DNA from: UBA1672 sp964352665
GTDB taxonomy: Bacteria; Pseudomonadota; Alphaproteobacteria; Micavibrionales; Micavibrionaceae
Reading direction: 5' to 3'
Assembly (NCBI GenBank): GCA_964352665.1
Contig: CAYGSJ010000001.1
Span: 248,001-312,000, forward strand
DNA: 64,000 nucleotides
Shown: positions 51,386-60,900 of the stretch, piece after piece
Position numbering within the stretch: the stretch's first letter is position 1
Layout of the letters: the number at the start of each line of letters is the position of its first letter
The notes under the pieces: generated by a model
Seen by the model: the letters and a program-made list of their open reading frames with translations, nothing else
Told to the model about the DNA's origin: nothing
Databases searched by the model: none
Program-made: the position numbers and the translations under genes

Positions 51386-51406
51386 CATAGTGCACACATG
51401 GTGCGC
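51386..51406 (+). repeat. TGGTGCAC-type end motif (degenerate copy)
   Basis: CATAGTGCACACATGGTGCGC, 16 of 21 matching the right-end copy at 56520-56540, same orientation. Confidence 0.4.
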
Positions 51407-51485
51407 TTGCAGACAAAAAGCCGCAACTATCAACAAAAACCAGCCACCCTCAAAATCATTAAAATGATGCTTTTTAGAGATTTAT

Positions 51486-51503
51486 TGCACCACAAGTGCA
51501 CCA
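51486..51503 (-). repeat. TGGTGCAC-type end motif, inverted copy
   Basis: On the minus strand this reads TGGTGCACTTGTGGTGCA, 17 of 18 identical to 56522-56539 on the plus strand. Together with the right copy it forms long-range inverted repeats within about 200 bp of both island ends. Confidence 0.6.
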
Positions 51504-51756
51504 AATCACCGAAACAAACAATTAACATACTGTAATTGCTTGCATATCAAGCTTTATACAACAGATTATTTATCCGTTACGTGAACGGCGCAGCTTATTC
51601 GCTTGCGCTATTGTATTCAGCCGCCTCCCCAACCATAGTTGAGAAAGCAGCATCATTGATAACGGCCTGATGCTGTCTTAGGCCGCACGTAAGGGGATAT
51701 AACGCCCCAGAATTGCTCACTAATGAGCAAAACCATCAACATCTTAACGTTTATTC

Positions 51757-52215
51757 ATGCTCAAAGACAATCGTATTTATTCGCTGGGGTTCTTATCGAG
51801 CAAATCTTTGATTAAAGGAAACACATGGGGTATCATTATACCTCAATATAAAAATACAGGTGTAAAACAGGTGAACAAATTCCCGTCAGAAGAAAATCAA
51901 TTTAAGGCTGGTCAAAGCGGTAACCCATCTGGGCGACCTAAAGGTACTCGAAACCGTTCTACGATCATCAAGGAAATACTTGATGCTAAAGCCACTGATG
52001 GAGAAGGTGGGACTATTGCAGATCAATTAACGCGTGCTCTAGTCCAAAAAGCCGCCACAGGAGATGTATCAGCGTTTAGAGAGCTGATGGATGGTGCCTT
52101 CGGTAAGATTACTGACAAAGTTGAAAACACCCATAGTTATACTCAGATGGGACGTGTGAATGTTGGTGGTGCAGAACTAACATTTGATGTTGGCAGCCCT
52201 CCAGATAACCAATGA
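51757..52215 (+). CDS. DUF5681-domain protein
   Basis: 152 residues from the ATG at 51757; a GTG at 51871 would remove 38 residues with little loss. The middle has the DUF5681 signature QFKAGQSGNPSGRPKGTRN, followed by a helical segment and FREL.DGAFGKITDKVENT. Members of this family lie in phages, plasmids and other mobile DNA; the function is not established. It is the first gene of the island and convergent with the HEPN-like gene, with stops at 52215 and 52216. Confidence 0.7.
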   Translation: MLKDNRIYSLGFLSSKSLIKGNTWGIIIPQYKNTGVKQVNKFPSEENQFKAGQSGNPSGRPKGTRNRSTIIKEILDAKATDGEGGTIADQLTRALVQKAATGDVSAFRELMDGAFGKITDKVENTHSYTQMGRVNVGGAELTFDVGSPPDNQ

Positions 52216-53043
52216 TTAAAAGTCAGGCTCTAATTCGGTTGTGCCATTTTTAAAACGATCCCAGAAAGCCCTAACATAAAATCTATTGGCTTTGATGAAA
52301 TCATCGCTCCAGCCTGTAGAAGTTACCAATAAAAAAACTTCATATGCGTACTCACGGATACTTTCCATGAAATCTATAGGTTCTCTCCATGTGAATTTAC
52401 CAGTGCCGTATGGGGGTATATCATCAAACCCGACAAGACCTTCATCAGTTTTATCGAAGTGTGATATTACTTTATTTCGCGCCCAAATAATTCTTTTTGC
52501 TGCATCGGTATTTAATATCTGTGATCCAGCATCAACTTCTTTCCATCTTTCCTCTATAGCTGTAAGACCTTCTTGATGGTGTCTTTTCTTGGCTCGCTCG
52601 ATTTCTAGGGTTTTATCTTTTTCAGACAAACCTTCACCTGAGACCTCTATATCTAGACAAGTTGTCTCTGAACTATAGGCCTTTAAAGCATCGAGAGCGC
52701 AGCTGCACCTTCTCAATTCTTTCAAAACAGACCTAATGCTGCCCGTCCTGCTGTCATCATCTAGCACTGCTGCGCTAATATCGCTTATAAGGGACCTAAA
52801 TAATTGGTAGCGTAGTGTGTTAAATATATGTGCTTCGTAGGTACCATCAATAGCTTCGTTAAGACCGCTATCTTTATTCAACATTTCATCGAGTAAGAGT
52901 GCTATGCGTTCTGCATGATCCAATCTACGCTGTACTTCTAACATTTGGCCTTCTAAACGCTTAACTAAATCCAGCTGTTCTTTAGGAATACCCTGTCCTT
53001 TTTTTTCATTATTTATAGATGTGCTGGTAGTGTATTGACGCAT
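52216..53043 (-). CDS. AbiU2/HEPN-like protein, putative RNase-type effector
   Basis: 275 residues. A long N-terminal helical region with coiled-coil potential (KRLEGQMLEVQRRLDHAERIALLLDEM) includes FNTLRYQLFRSLISDISAAVLDDD. The C-terminal half has WARNKVISHFDK (about 188-199), where RNKVISH fits the Rx4-6H catalytic motif of HEPN RNases. The arrangement resembles AbiU2-type HEPN proteins. Abi systems act on RNA in phage defence, but this activity is inferred from one motif. No adjacent antitoxin is obvious. Confidence 0.55.
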   Translation of the reverse strand: MRQYTTSTSINNEKKGQGIPKEQLDLVKRLEGQMLEVQRRLDHAERIALLLDEMLNKDSGLNEAIDGTYEAHIFNTLRYQLFRSLISDISAAVLDDDSRTGSIRSVLKELRRCSCALDALKAYSSETTCLDIEVSGEGLSEKDKTLEIERAKKRHHQEGLTAIEERWKEVDAGSQILNTDAAKRIIWARNKVISHFDKTDEGLVGFDDIPPYGTGKFTWREPIDFMESIREYAYEVFLLVTSTGWSDDFIKANRFYVRAFWDRFKNGTTELEPDF

Positions 53044-53288
53044 AACTTGCCTTTGTTTGTTTCGACAGAAAAATGATAAGACGTTATTCTATATGAACCT
53101 TAAGAGTATTGATAGTTTAAGTGGCAGGATGATGTTTCATGGCACACTCTTGGCACAGTTGGTATTAAAAAACAGCAATAATGCGCCACCATATACACAC
53201 AAGAACAATTCGAAACCATGAAAGCACAATTTGGAATACTTTGGAAAAATGACAGTTAAACAATACAAATTTGCGCTGAAAACCCCGT

Positions 53289-53302
53289 ATATGCTAGCAT
53301 AT
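53289..53302. promoter_or_regulatory. 14-bp perfect palindrome upstream of the AAA+ gene
   Basis: ATATGCTAGCATAT, symmetrical over its full length, located 31 bp upstream of the ATG at 53333 and near a possible -10. It is a candidate operator for autoregulation. Confidence 0.4.
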
Positions 53303-53332
53303 TAACAACTTTAGAGTGCGGAGGTATACTTA

Positions 53333-54697
53333 ATGGACACAGATATGGACTTTCAAAAAACTTATAGTGGTGATCCAAGTGCCTACCGGAAACGCGCAGA
53401 TAAGTATTTTGATGAAGATCCAAAATCAAAGCGTGCTTCTGAATGGTATTTGAGAGGTGCGGAAGCCGGTGATGCTGAAAGCCAGTATATGTTGGGGTGT
53501 TTATATTCGGATGGCTTTGGTGGTTTACGTTATAATTATACCGAAGCTGAAAAATGGTTAATCAAAGCCTACAGACAAGGTTTAATGGAAAGTTTGTTAG
53601 AAATTGCCCGCCTCATGAGTAAAGGCCACAAGATTAAAGATGTTGCTTTTGACCTTCAAACCGAAGAAGACTGCTACAGAAAATTAATAGCCAGTGATAG
53701 AACTTCTGATTACTTCAGAGAAAAAGCTCAAAATCGATTAAATCATCTTACTGGTGTTTATGCGCAGCCTGTCGATGTTTCAAGTGAGACACCTGCCGTC
53801 TTCAATAAAAAGAAGAAGGTCGACGTAAATCAAGACCCCGAAACATATTTAGATCATTTGATTGGTTTAGATACTATCAAAACCCAAATCAAACAGGTAG
53901 AGAATGTTATAGCCTTTAATCAAAAGCGAAAAAATGCTGGATTGGAAGCACCCAATCAAAGCCATCACTTTGCATTTATCGGAAATCCTGGAACTGGAAA
54001 GACCGAAGTTGCTAGAATTATGGGCGCAATTTACAAAAACATGGGTATTTTGAAATCAGGCCATGTTGTTGAGGTTGATCGTACACAACTGGTGTCAGAG
54101 TATATTGGGACAACACCAACAAAAACAATGGAATGTATTCATCGAGCGATTGATGGCGTGTTATTCATCGATGAAGCTCATATGCTGTGGAATGGGCGTA
54201 AGGGCGATTTTGGTTTAGAGGCTATCAGCACGCTCGTGAAAGCGATGGAGGATTATAGAGATAATCTCGTTGTCGTGTTCGCCGGATATACCGACCCCAT
54301 GGAGATATTGTTAAGCACCAATGCAGGCTTAAAATCGCGTATTAGGCACTATATGTGTTTCGATGACTACACGGAGCAAGAACTTATCGAAATATATATA
54401 AAACTTGCGCATGACAGTGACTTTATTCTACATCCTGATACAGAAAAAGCTGTTATAAAATTGATGAAAAAGGCACTGAAATACCTTGATAAAGATTTTG
54501 GTAATGGGCGTTATGTTCGAAATTGCTTTGATAAAACGATAGAGAAAATGGCTGGCAGAATTGCCCAACAAGATAGTATGGATGAAGAAAGTCTTCAAAC
54601 GATTATGTTCATGGATGTTCCAACATTTGAAGAACTACAGAACAAGAAGTCCGGTAAAGGAAAATCCGGCGACAATGTTATCAACATAACCGATTAA
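53333..54697 (+). CDS. Sel1-repeat AAA+ ATPase (CbxX/CfxQ type)
   Basis: 454 residues with GGAGG 8 nt before the ATG. The N-terminus has Sel1/TPR-type repeats (ASEWYLRGAEAGDAESQYMLGCLYSDGFGG, about 36-65, and a second at 70-98). The AAA+ domain follows, with Walker A GNPGTGKT (about 217-224), Walker B VLFIDEA (about 276-282), sensor-1 region VVFAGYTD (about 312) and an arginine-finger-type SRI (about 333). CbxX-type ATPases remodel protein complexes. It is the only energy-consuming gene of the island. A 14-bp palindrome lies 30 bp upstream. Confidence 0.85.
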   Translation: MDTDMDFQKTYSGDPSAYRKRADKYFDEDPKSKRASEWYLRGAEAGDAESQYMLGCLYSDGFGGLRYNYTEAEKWLIKAYRQGLMESLLEIARLMSKGHKIKDVAFDLQTEEDCYRKLIASDRTSDYFREKAQNRLNHLTGVYAQPVDVSSETPAVFNKKKKVDVNQDPETYLDHLIGLDTIKTQIKQVENVIAFNQKRKNAGLEAPNQSHHFAFIGNPGTGKTEVARIMGAIYKNMGILKSGHVVEVDRTQLVSEYIGTTPTKTMECIHRAIDGVLFIDEAHMLWNGRKGDFGLEAISTLVKAMEDYRDNLVVVFAGYTDPMEILLSTNAGLKSRIRHYMCFDDYTEQELIEIYIKLAHDSDFILHPDTEKAVIKLMKKALKYLDKDFGNGRYVRNCFDKTIEKMAGRIAQQDSMDEESLQTIMFMDVPTFEELQNKKSGKGKSGDNVINITD

Positions 54698-54726
54698 AAT
54701 ACTCAAAAATTTGAATTTTTAGATTT

Positions 54727-55794
54727 TCACCCTTCATGATCGGGAGCTGGAAGTGCTTTTGGATTAGCAACTTCAGCTTGGGCGTATTGTGTGCTTCTAT
54801 AAGCTTCCTGTATAGCAGCGGGCATCACATTATACCGCGTACATTGTGTAGCCAAAAATTGAGGTCTTTCATAGCCGTTTTCGCCAGCATTTAAATCAAC
54901 ACGGAAAAATTGTTCTTGCTGCATATGGGCTGGTGGATGATGAATGTAGAAGCTGAATTGATCTGGCCTAACTCGTGAATTTGGATCAGCAACCTCATTC
55001 GCAATCTCTGATAAATCACCAGCCTCACGTGATACGTCAGAACCATCTGCTAATTTTGGTTGTCTATCTTTTGCTTCTTGCACAAGACGAACGCGATGAT
55101 AAACAGCGGTTGCCAATTCAGCAATCCAATGCTGTACAGCGTATCCGTTTTCAGGTAGTCCTGCCTCCTGCGAGAAACAAACATGATATTCACCATCCCT
55201 TTGATCAACAGTTACCAAAACATCACACCCACCCACCATATTGCGGTGAAGGTCACCCTTGGAACTACCAAGCTCATCATGATCAAATAAGTGTCTAGCA
55301 CTCGTGATTTGGTTGCTTCCTGTCTCTTCAAAAATATCCAATCCGTCTGGACGGCCTGATGGTAGGGCACGTGTTTCTTCTGCGACTATTTGTTTTGTTG
55401 CGTCTCTAGCCTCTACCCAAGCTGCTGTTACTTCTTCCATCGTTGTGAATTGCTCGAAATCAATCTGATGTCCTACTGTTACGCCAGAACCAACTTCATT
55501 CGTATCAAATGATCTAAAGATATAGGCCGCGGCATCTTGTATGGTTTCATGCTGAAATGTATCGATACAACGTCGACATTGTTCATCATGTCCATCAATC
55601 GCGGTACGAAGCTTTTCTTGTTCTTCAAAAATCGATGTTCTTTCGTCACTATCGTAATGTTGGCCATCACGATGTAATGCATTATCACGTTCTGTAAGAG
55701 CCTGTAACTCTTCACCAAGGCGATCACTATCTGCTTTATGCTGATCGTAAAGTGCTTCCCAATCAGGTTTATAGTCTGGATTTTCTACTGGCAT
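54727..55794 (-). CDS. Unknown island protein with N-terminal coiled coil
   Basis: 355 residues from the ATG at 55794 with AGGG upstream (a TTG at 55800 is not preferred). The N-terminal part is acidic and helical (YDQHKADSDRLGEELQALTERDNA..), with one CxxC (CRRC, about 83-86). The rest is mixed alpha/beta with several His. It is convergent with the AAA+ gene, the stops 29 bp apart. No domain recognised; possible partner of the ATPase by position. Confidence 0.6.
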   Translation of the reverse strand: MPVENPDYKPDWEALYDQHKADSDRLGEELQALTERDNALHRDGQHYDSDERTSIFEEQEKLRTAIDGHDEQCRRCIDTFQHETIQDAAAYIFRSFDTNEVGSGVTVGHQIDFEQFTTMEEVTAAWVEARDATKQIVAEETRALPSGRPDGLDIFEETGSNQITSARHLFDHDELGSSKGDLHRNMVGGCDVLVTVDQRDGEYHVCFSQEAGLPENGYAVQHWIAELATAVYHRVRLVQEAKDRQPKLADGSDVSREAGDLSEIANEVADPNSRVRPDQFSFYIHHPPAHMQQEQFFRVDLNAGENGYERPQFLATQCTRYNVMPAAIQEAYRSTQYAQAEVANPKALPAPDHEG

Positions 55795-55893
55795 ACTCAA
55801 CCCTAATATATTTTCTATTTTGTCTAGTAAGATACCATAAAACTTATGAACAAAACAAATATTTGCCTTACAATTCTTATAGCTCTATATATT

Positions 55894-55923
55894 TTGCATA
55901 ATACATAGTAATTGTGCTATATT
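55894..55923 (+). promoter_or_regulatory. Predicted promoter for the 55945 gene
   Basis: TTGCAT at 55894-55899, an 18-bp spacer and TATATT at 55918-55923, 22 bp before the ATG at 55945. Confidence 0.4.
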
Positions 55924-55944
55924 ATACCTAAATAATAGGGAGTG

Positions 55945-56460
55945 ATGACATTGAGGCTATCTGAAGTTTTTGGTTGGAAATCGAGCCATACTCATACATA
56001 TACTGACAATCCTAACAACGAGTGGCTAGAACTTGAACGTTCACGTTTAGAGATGCTTGCGATTGAAAATGATATCCCAATGGCTATACGCTTACGAGAA
56101 GATGGCGATGGATTTGATTTCAAGTTTCCAGAGTTTTTTGAGGCAAGTAGATTTCAAACCCTAGCTTTTGGTGATGGCTATAATCCTAGTGGACACGGCC
56201 ATACAGAAGCATTTAATGGTGGTGATCCAGTGTATCAGCAACAATGGACTGAATATGCACAAAAATCGATGAATGAGCTTGGTATTCGTTGTGATATAGA
56301 AACAGATGGGAATGAAGTTAGTTTCAAATTTGATACGGTTTCCGATCATGCCATATTTGTTCAGCTAAGAGATATTGGGATGTTTGATGATATGGTACAT
56401 CATCCAGAAGAATTTGAATTTACACGGCCTATAGGTTTTTCAAATCCAAGCCTCAATTAA
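55945..56460 (+). CDS. Small acidic protein, unknown, last gene of the island
   Basis: 171 residues. The start is uncertain: GTG 55942, ATG 55945 or TTG 55951. TAGGGAG lies immediately before, and only the TTG has standard spacing. The protein is rich in Asp, Glu, Phe and His (e.g. SSHTHTYTDNPNNEW, GHGHTEAFNGGD), soluble, with no signal peptide. It contains two similar stretches (DGFDFKFPEF and GNEVSFKFDTV), which may be an internal duplication. No family recognised. Confidence 0.55.
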   Translation: MTLRLSEVFGWKSSHTHTYTDNPNNEWLELERSRLEMLAIENDIPMAIRLREDGDGFDFKFPEFFEASRFQTLAFGDGYNPSGHGHTEAFNGGDPVYQQQWTEYAQKSMNELGIRCDIETDGNEVSFKFDTVSDHAIFVQLRDIGMFDDMVHHPEEFEFTRPIGFSNPSLN

Positions 56461-56519
56461 GCAAGTTCTGAGCAACCCACAGATTACGCAACCCAATTTT
56501 ATTTAACTTTCGAAAATTC

Positions 56520-56540
56520 CATGGTGCACTGGTGGTGCAC
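56520..56540 (+). repeat. TGGTGCAC-type end motif at the right end
   Basis: CATGGTGCACTGGTGGTGCAC contains the unit GGTGCAC twice in tandem. It lies 116 bp before the distal tRNA repeat. It is the inverse of the 51486-51503 copy and similar to 51386-51406. Confidence 0.6.
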
Positions 56541-56655
56541 TCACATACAAATAATCACCAAAGCCGACAACACACCACAAAGCCAAAAACCGCATAACCA
56601 TCTGATTTAATTATTGTATTATATTGTTATTTATTGTGGCCTTTTGATTTCTCAG

Positions 56656-56712
56656 GACTTAAAATCTGTTGTCCGTATGGACGTGCCGGTTCAAGTCCGG
56701 CCGGGCCCACCA
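56656..56712 (+). repeat. Right attachment repeat (attR), displaced native 3' end of tRNA-Leu
   Basis: 57 bp matching the 3' end of the tRNA at 51292-51348 in 55 positions, including the encoded CCA. It is directly followed by TTTTTT (56713-56718), a natural tRNA terminator run absent after the left copy. No acceptor or D-arm precedes it, so it is not a functional tRNA. Confidence 0.9.
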
Positions 56713-56814
56713 TTTTTTAGAGAAATCCCCTATTTTCTTGCTTTTTTTTGTCAAACCTTTGTAAAAAGACCTATAACAAGAACAATTTGATGAAATAAGC
56801 GGGTTATTTCGACT

Positions 56815-57978
56815 ATGAGTAAAGTACATCCAGTGCCGGCGAAACTTCCCAAGGCCGATATGCATGTCCATATCTCTATGGCATGGACAGAAGCATTGTT
56901 TCGTCGCTTCTTGGAGGAAGGCCGTGAAGGGCTTGATGAAGCAGTCCTTAAGGATAAACACCGCAGATATTATGAAACGCTCGAACATCATCATCAAATG
57001 TATGAATCTCTTCGGCGTGCGGTAACCCCTGATGATCTTACAATGATTACCCAATCCTATCTTGAATGTATCGCAGAACGGGACGGCGCCATATATGCCG
57101 AGGTTCAAAACAGCTATCGCGCAGATCCAAGAGCGTTCGAGCAGCAAATTAATGCTATAACCGCAGGCATACTCGCAGCAAAAGAAAGCACAGGTATAGA
57201 GGCCCGCATCGTTGTGACGGCTTTACGAGATCATGGGCCGGAAAACGCCGAGCGCGCAGCACAATTTTTAACCACTTATAAGCAAGCCCACCCGGACACC
57301 TTGGTCACAGGATATGGCCTTGTCGGAAGTGAAAACCCAAAACACGGGAGTTTGCATGATTTTAGCCACGCTATGCACCTTGCTTGGCATGAGGCCGGTT
57401 TAGGATTAACACCGCATGTTGCAGAACAATACGTGATGCCGGCAATTGATTTTTTTGGTGCTGTTCCAGTAGAATCCCTGGGATTCATGGACCCTAATGA
57501 CCCAAGACGCCTTCGCGCAGGACACGCAACCCTGATCCACACATCTACCGAACTTATGAATCGTTTTGCAGATAACGGCGTATGCATTGAATCCTGCCCC
57601 TCTTCTAATAAACGCCTTGGCCTTCCTGATGAAACCATGCAAATCTCGGTAGGGCAGCAGATAACCGGACACTCGGGACATGTTGTTACTCTGGACCAGC
57701 ATCTATCCGTCTATTTTAATAATATCTCGAAACACCCCCTGCCTGTTTTCTTACGCCGTGGTATCCCTGTTTGTCTGGGGAGCGACAATCCGTTTCTGGA
57801 TAATACAAGCGGAGGAAAAGAGCATGCAATGGCCCTGCAAACCGGCGCGGTAACCGGAGTAGAAGGACTTTTGAATTTTACACGCAACGCTATAAGATAT
57901 GCCAATATCGATCCTGTAACACGTACTGCCTTACTGAAAAAGGTAGATGATTACGAAAGAAACCCTGAACTTGTATAA
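56815..57978 (+). CDS. Adenosine deaminase-family protein
   Basis: 387 residues. The amidohydrolase-fold residues are present: metal-binding HVH (H17, H19), the PHVAEQ pair (H201 and catalytic E204 aligning with HAGE of ADA), VCIESCPSSNKRLG and the metal/catalytic Asp in GSDNP (about D324). It is longer than E. coli Add, with a modified N-terminus, so the substrate could be adenosine, adenine or a modified nucleoside. It lies just right of the island and belongs to the host chromosome. Confidence 0.82.
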   Translation: MSKVHPVPAKLPKADMHVHISMAWTEALFRRFLEEGREGLDEAVLKDKHRRYYETLEHHHQMYESLRRAVTPDDLTMITQSYLECIAERDGAIYAEVQNSYRADPRAFEQQINAITAGILAAKESTGIEARIVVTALRDHGPENAERAAQFLTTYKQAHPDTLVTGYGLVGSENPKHGSLHDFSHAMHLAWHEAGLGLTPHVAEQYVMPAIDFFGAVPVESLGFMDPNDPRRLRAGHATLIHTSTELMNRFADNGVCIESCPSSNKRLGLPDETMQISVGQQITGHSGHVVTLDQHLSVYFNNISKHPLPVFLRRGIPVCLGSDNPFLDNTSGGKEHAMALQTGAVTGVEGLLNFTRNAIRYANIDPVTRTALLKKVDDYERNPELV

Positions 57979-57979
57979 G

Positions 57980-60900
57980 TTATTCTGTTTGCACCACGGG
58001 CTGCTCTAGCTCAGCATGCGCCTGCCTCATATAAGACGGATAAATCTCTACCTTGCAATACTGATCTCTTGCTGCCAAAGCCCTGCAACGCGCATAGGCC
58101 TGTTCTATTGTTTGATTTTCAAGCCCATAACGAAGAACGTGCTTGCCCGTTTTCATATCGGCGAAGCTCTCTGCCGGTGGGACGTATAAATCACCTGTAC
58201 CCAGAACATTTTCATAGCGTGACTTCACTTTGTACCACACAACAGACATCAATAATCTGGAATTATACTCCCCTAAATTAAGAACCAGATCATGCTCGGC
58301 TCGAGAAAAATCAATATGCGGGTGACGTTTCTTATAATCATCCATATCCGTTAGGAATGCGCTCGGAATATCGCCACTTCCGGAGTTAACGTATATATTA
58401 TTGCCATAGATAATGGTGCCCTCGTAGCCAATCTCGATTTGTTGCGGCTCAGGCCTTATGAAGTTTCCTTTGGCTGCGCTCTTTTCATCGGTAATTAATA
58501 AATAACGACCTGGTGGTACGCGCGGCAGATAATAAAACCCTCCCCCATCAGTGATGGACGAGACCTCTAATTCTCCTTCAGCATTGTATAATTTGACCTC
58601 TACATTGCGCAAAGCAATAGGCTCTGCTTCCTTAAAGTCCGTACTACGCAAATCTTCCGGCAAAGGAACCGCACGTGCATATACAATGCCATCCACTTCG
58701 CCGGATATATGAACAGGAAAACGTATATCAACGACGTTTCCTTCCCGCGGAACAATTGAAACACCATCAAAACCGGTGACCCATGTGGGATCCTGAAGAG
58801 ATTCCTGATCAACCGCAATATCGGTTATTTTTAAAACAGACATCCGTGTAAACATGGCAAGACCATTCTCGTCTGTTGTTTCTCTGCCGCCATTCTGAAT
58901 CGCATTGACAACAACCCCTTCAAGAGGCTCGTCCTCAGCATTAAATATACCGTCGCCGTCTTTATCCAAATAGACAAAGGCACTCACAACTCCGGAGCTT
59001 GAGAGATTGCGGTCAAACATCTTATAACGCCCTTCCGCCGGACTATGCACAATACCGAAGCGGGTATTTAGTCCTGCAAAAAAGTCTTGTTCGCTGTTAT
59101 AGCGCACACTCGGTGATAACCTTATGAACCCGGCCTGCCAATCAAGATTTGCAGAATATTCTGTTATACCGCTTTCGTACTGTTTGGTTACACCAAATTC
59201 CATATCCACCTTTTTATTCAAATACCTTCTGTATGTAGCAAGTACGCTGCGAAGCTCGCTGTCCGGCTTGAATGAATAATTTGCACCAACCCGCAAACGG
59301 TTTTTGCCAATTCTTCCTGTAATATTTGTCATGGATTCAAGCGTTTCATCCGATGTGTTGGAGGTTGAATGCTGCACTTGCTCGTTTAAGGTCACACTGT
59401 TGATCAACGATGTATTAAACCCCGCGCTACTCGACATGGCATAATCATCGTTGCTATCCACCGAATAATCCATATGAAGGTTATATCTTGGTCTTCTTCC
59501 AATACCTATCCCGAGGGGGCCGTTCATCGTAAACGTATTGCGCAATGTTCCGACCCCGTTATTTGTGCTGCCGAAATGGGAATCAAAATCCCCACCGCGC
59601 CAATCCACGGTATTTATAATCTGGTGATCTTTTATATCTTTGCGAAGCGTCAGTTCTGCGGCCATCTCACCCTCGTCATCCACCGCAATTCCACCGTTAA
59701 CAAGTGTTTCCAGCACCGTGGTTGAGGCACCAACATTAACCACGGTATTGCGTAACTCATCCTGCTCATTGCTTCTGATCCCGGCTGATACGGTTGTACC
59801 CGGCAAAACTGGCTTCTCGTATAATGCTGCGATGCTCAAAGAACCCTCGTCTGGGTCTTTATTTCCTGTATTTTTGTTATAGGCATTCTTTTGGCTAAGA
59901 GATAAGGAAACATCATAAACAGCCTCGCCCCGAGCTAAATTCTGCGAATTAACGGGAACAGATATATGCTCTTCGTGTACCTCTCCCTGAGGACCGTAGA
60001 AAACAATCTTAAAATTGTTTGAAGACAAAAACAGATCAACATCATTGAAACTGTAAAATCCGTCATCGGGGACCTCCTGAAAACCAATAAGCTGGTCATT
60101 TCTATACAACTCAACATCCCATCCGGGAAAAGCTGTTCCAGAAATGACCGTAGTGGGACTGGTAAACGTCCTTAGTGAATCTGTATTGGTAACGCGCGCA
60201 CCCAGTTCTTGCGAAACAATTCCCCCCAAAGGCAATCGTGCGGTTGTGACATCTCCAAGCTCAAATCTTCTGGCTTTAAGAGGCCCCAACAACTCAGGAT
60301 CAGGCGACTCTTGCTTGTAATTGACCCTGACATTCTGAAGTTGTTCTACATTGTCCCATTGTGACTGTGTTGTAACTGTTCCATACGCAAAATCTCCCGA
60401 TGTTCGAACAGAAGCATTATGCGTTTTAGTAGCCTCGGCTCCACTACCGGCTTTTCTATAATTAGAGCGGGTAAAAACATCCAAAGTTGGCGCACTGGCT
60501 GTTTTATAGGCATCATCCCCCCTTGGAAGTGAAACCTCCGGAATCTCATACGGGTTTCTCTGCTTTTTCCTGCGATTATAACGGCTTATGATAGGCAAAG
60601 GCTCATCCGACAGGATTTGGAGCTCCTGTGTCGAAATATTCAGATCGAAATCAAAATCTATCCACTGCGCCAAATCAACAAGAGGAACAAAAATATCATC
60701 CTGCTCTACTTTAACATTTTCGGATAAAATAAATTCACCATGGTCGGTTATTACTGTTTTGGTCGTCATATCAAGATTAAATACTTTATCCTCCCTGATA
60801 TACCAACCTGTGACTGTTTGCTGTTGCGCATCCACCACCAAGGGCAGGTCTAAAACCGAAGAAAAATCACGCATTGACAGTAAAATTTGCTTGTTTTGGG

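Larger units (their letters stand above)
51349..51756. other. Left end of the island, no convincing gene
   Basis: 408 bp between the tRNA and the first island gene. It holds two TGGTGCAC-related motifs (51386-51406 and, inverted, 51486-51503), but no ORF with a start and codon use I would support. It is a candidate integrase arm-site region. Confidence 0.5.
51292..56655. mobile_element. 5.4-kb genomic island inserted in tRNA-Leu, no integrase
   Basis: One 57-bp repeat copy plus cargo, bounded by direct repeats of the tRNA 3' end, with the native poly-T of the tRNA now at 56713-56718. Cargo is a DUF5681-type protein, an AbiU2/HEPN-like protein, a Sel1-AAA+ ATPase and two unknowns. No integrase, excisionase or transposase is visible in the window, so it may be mobilised in trans (cis-mobilisable type) or be a decayed remnant. 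The two ends carry similar TGGTGCAC-type motifs. Confidence 0.85.

Noticed and set aside
51243..51535. Small ORFs running through and after the tRNA-Leu
   Set aside because: They are read from the tRNA sequence itself and the GC-rich repeat; no RBS and no protein-like composition.
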